Source: Methanobacteriota archaeon
Lineage (GTDB): Archaea; Thermoplasmatota; Poseidoniia; Poseidoniales; Poseidoniaceae
Direction: 5' to 3'
Length of the DNA: 7,657 nt
Assembly (NCBI GenBank): GCA_002719475.1
Contig: PBHQ01000043.1
Span: forward strand, 1-7,657
The notes under the pieces: generated by a model
The model's database searches: none
The model's input: only the letters and a program-made list of their open reading frames with translations
Told to the model about the DNA's origin: nothing
Shown: one piece after another, positions 5,760 to 7,657 of the stretch
How the letters are laid out: every line of letters begins with the position of its first letter
Numbering within the stretch: the stretch's first letter is position 1
Position numbers and translations under genes: made by a program

Positions 5760-7657
5760 ATGTCATCAAATGTGCAAAGGCCTCAACTCAGTATGCTCAT
5801 GGCGGCTTTATTCCTATGTGTGACAATAGCCCCAGTTGCTACTGCAGATTCTCATGTTCCTAACCATTCGATAGTAGTTGATTGGGGGGCTGATGAGGAG
5901 TTCAACCAGGTGCATTCATACCGTTTCGTTTTCAATAATGCCCTCAATTCAACATCTTCAGAATTCAGTGCTAGTGCTGTTCATAGCAGTTCGGAAGGGG
6001 TTATTTTCAGCAGTTTGAATCAGACCTCATCCGAGATGCAATTCATCGATGACAGAACTTTGCGCATGGAGATGCCCGATGTTCTCAGTTTTGGAGATAC
6101 TGTCAGTATTGCGACTTATTGGGATGGGGTTGCCAGTGGCCTAGAAAGAGAAGTTCAGGCAACTGTTTGGAATCAACCTCTTGCTGATCATTCGGTTACC
6201 ATCTCTACCGATTGGAACTTGAATCACAGTTACGATGATGAGAATGGTTCTCAATACTATTTGCTTGAGTTTGGAGGAAGAGGTTGGCAGGAGAGACAGG
6301 GAGATGTGCTAAACGCTTGGGAATTAGGCGATGGCATGGTCACCATCAATGAGATTAGTGAGAATGATAGTACTTGGTTGAATTTGACACTTGAGGAGAT
6401 TTGGCGCAATGAAACAACCGTCGATGGAGTGTTGCAATCGCAATTCTTCAATGCTAGAGGATGGGGTAGTATGGTGGTTCAATTCTCGGATGCTGATATG
6501 GATAATATGCGGGTCGTAGTTGGAGTAACCAGCGCTCAGTTCAATCGCAGCACCGTTGATGGAGTCATCTCAGAAGGAGCTACCATAGAGGCAAGTGGTC
6601 AACTAAATGCGACTAATCAGGATGAAGATGGAGAGTTGTGGCTAAATGGAACAGTGTCAGTATTCTATTTTGATAGGTACGAATCCGGGGGAGTCATATT
6701 ACACGATTTAGCACAATTCGAGGGTTATGCTGAGATGGAATTGGTTGATGGCGACAACCGCTTCGACATCGACATATCAACCATCGAGATGTATGAAGAA
6801 TGGTTGAACGGTGAAAGGATAGGCCAAAGAGAATCCATTCAGGGAGCCGGCACTTTTGGTTTTCAGACTCAAGATGAAGATGATGCAGACGTCACTATTA
6901 ACGGAACTGTATACGATTTACGCGACACCACTGTTGATGGGATGAAAACAGATCAGTATTTCCACATGGATGGAACTTTTTCAGGTGATATCGATGGGAC
7001 CTTTGGCGAGATAACAAATATTGAGACATCAGGAAATTGGGAGAATCACAATGGTACCAGTTATCCTGTGAACATTATTCTTGAAGAGAATTGGCTCAAC
7101 CTCTCTGGTTCGGGAGGATTTGGCTTCAGCAGTGCTGGACAGAGTCATAACAAGACATGGAATTACGAGGTTCCATACAAAGAATGGGAAAATAAGACGA
7201 TTTATCGTAAGTGGGAATCTACCGGTTTTGATAATGACAGAGGAGATGAGTATCCCGAGAACTCTCCCATAGAGAATGATCCAACCCCACCAGAGACCGA
7301 GGACGGACTTGGCGAAGTTAACCTTAGTAGGGAAACCGGCTTATCTCCCGTATCATTACAACCTGGCGACATGGTCTCTTTGGTAGGTTCGGAATTGGTT
7401 ATGATGGATCTTGAGGCACAGTCAATTAAGACCTCCATCAAGGATGGAAGAGAGTTTAATGTCACAGATTGGAGCGGGGTTTACTACAATAGAAATGGTA
7501 GCATAACAGATGGAGTTGCCAATGGCGAGGTCATCAATAAGGGTCCTTTGTCAGGCTTGATTTCTAGTGTACAGAGGTACTTCGCAATCCCTGCTGTAAA
7601 TGAGGAATATGCAGTGTTCACCGAAAGCCAATTCCTTGAGAGAATCTCTTACCCCGC
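5760..7657 (+). CDS. Secreted surface protein with tandem repeats (3' truncated)
   Basis: The frame runs from ATG 5760 with no stop to the right edge: 632 complete codons. An in-frame TAG at 5748 limits the start; a weak AGGT at 5749-5752 could serve as ribosome binding site. Residues 1-29 form a Sec signal peptide: R7 in the short N-region, a hydrophobic core at 10-26, and ATA (27-29) before a likely signal peptidase I cut at A29/D30. The mature part is acidic, rich in Ser, Thr, Asn, Gly and aromatic residues, and carries 19 N-x-S/T sequons by eye, as expected for a glycosylated archaeal exported protein. It looks all-beta. Residues 201 to about 460 hold three diverged repeats of about 85 residues. 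A Pro/Glu linker (about 500-520, SPIENDPTPPETEDG) separates them from a further domain that starts near 521 and is cut by the edge. I recognise no catalytic motif or named family; an adhesin, S-layer-associated or enzyme-appended role are all possible. Any membrane anchor would be beyond the window. Confidence 0.88.
   Translation, partial: MSSNVQRPQLSMLMAALFLCVTIAPVATADSHVPNHSIVVDWGADEEFNQVHSYRFVFNNALNSTSSEFSASAVHSSSEGVIFSSLNQTSSEMQFIDDRTLRMEMPDVLSFGDTVSIATYWDGVASGLEREVQATVWNQPLADHSVTISTDWNLNHSYDDENGSQYYLLEFGGRGWQERQGDVLNAWELGDGMVTINEISENDSTWLNLTLEEIWRNETTVDGVLQSQFFNARGWGSMVVQFSDADMDNMRVVVGVTSAQFNRSTVDGVISEGATIEASGQLNATNQDEDGELWLNGTVSVFYFDRYESGGVILHDLAQFEGYAEMELVDGDNRFDIDISTIEMYEEWLNGERIGQRESIQGAGTFGFQTQDEDDADVTINGTVYDLRDTTVDGMKTDQYFHMDGTFSGDIDGTFGEITNIETSGNWENHNGTSYPVNIILEENWLNLSGSGGFGFSSAGQSHNKTWNYEVPYKEWENKTIYRKWESTGFDNDRGDEYPENSPIENDPTPPETEDGLGEVNLSRETGLSPVSLQPGDMVSLVGSELVMMDLEAQSIKTSIKDGREFNVTDWSGVYYNRNGSITDGVANGEVINKGPLSGLISSVQRYFAIPAVNEEYAVFTESQFLERISYP
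6360..7139 (+). repeat. Three diverged ~85-residue protein repeats
   Basis: Within the secreted protein, units begin at residues 201 (base 6360), 288 (6621) and 372 (6873). Starts align as ENDSTWLNLTLEEIW, DEDGELWLNGTVSVF and DEDDADVTINGTVYD; two units then carry TTVDG (219-223 and 390-394), and STVDG recurs at 264-268. Ends align as ASGQLNATNQ (278-287), GAGTFGFQTQ (362-371) and GSGGFGFSSAG (450-460). The repeats are diverged at the DNA level and are visible only in the translation, which suggests an old duplication of a beta-rich domain. Confidence 0.5.

Noticed and set aside
1..7657. tRNA or rRNA genes, CRISPR arrays, insertion sequences, toxin-antitoxin or defence genes
   Set aside because: I looked on both strands and saw no cloverleaf-like segment, regularly spaced direct repeat, transposase motif, terminal inverted repeats or defence-type domain.

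Overview
The window looks like chromosome of a planktonic archaeon, most likely a Poseidoniia/Marine Group II-type euryarchaeon. This is inference. The evidence is a bacterial-type leucyl-tRNA synthetase whose tail looks archaeal, TATA-like boxes about 25-30 nt upstream of start codons with little Shine-Dalgarno signal, a small protein resembling a family I recall from Thermoplasmata-related archaea, and a secreted, acidic protein rich in N-glycosylation sequons. Base composition is moderate to slightly AT-rich, coding density is high, and no gap without a gene exceeds 165 bases.

Layout: (1) 2-250 (+) is the 3' end of a winged-helix DNA-binding protein cut by the left edge. (2) 306-3131 (+) is a complete leucyl-tRNA synthetase (leuS), followed with a 4-base ATGA overlap by (3) 3128-3964 (+), a two-pass membrane protein with a cysteine-containing outer domain. 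(4) 4109-5095 (-) is an agmatinase-type ureohydrolase, convergent with the leuS pair. (5) 5096-5259 is a divergent promoter region. (6) 5260-5682 (+) is a 140-residue conserved-looking hypothetical protein. (7) 5760-7657 (+) is a secreted protein with a signal peptide and three tandem repeats of about 85 residues, running off the right edge.

The genes do not form an obvious single pathway. LeuRS charges tRNA-Leu, and the ureohydrolase probably makes putrescine from agmatine for polyamine synthesis. The two envelope proteins and the small hypothetical protein have no assignable function. I see no tRNA or rRNA gene, CRISPR array, insertion sequence or defence cassette. The most notable points are the mosaic architecture of LeuRS, including an extra zinc ribbon just before KMSKS, the newly delimited repeats in the secreted protein, and a few possible short ORFs and hairpins in the gaps. 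I found no convincing new multi-gene system.
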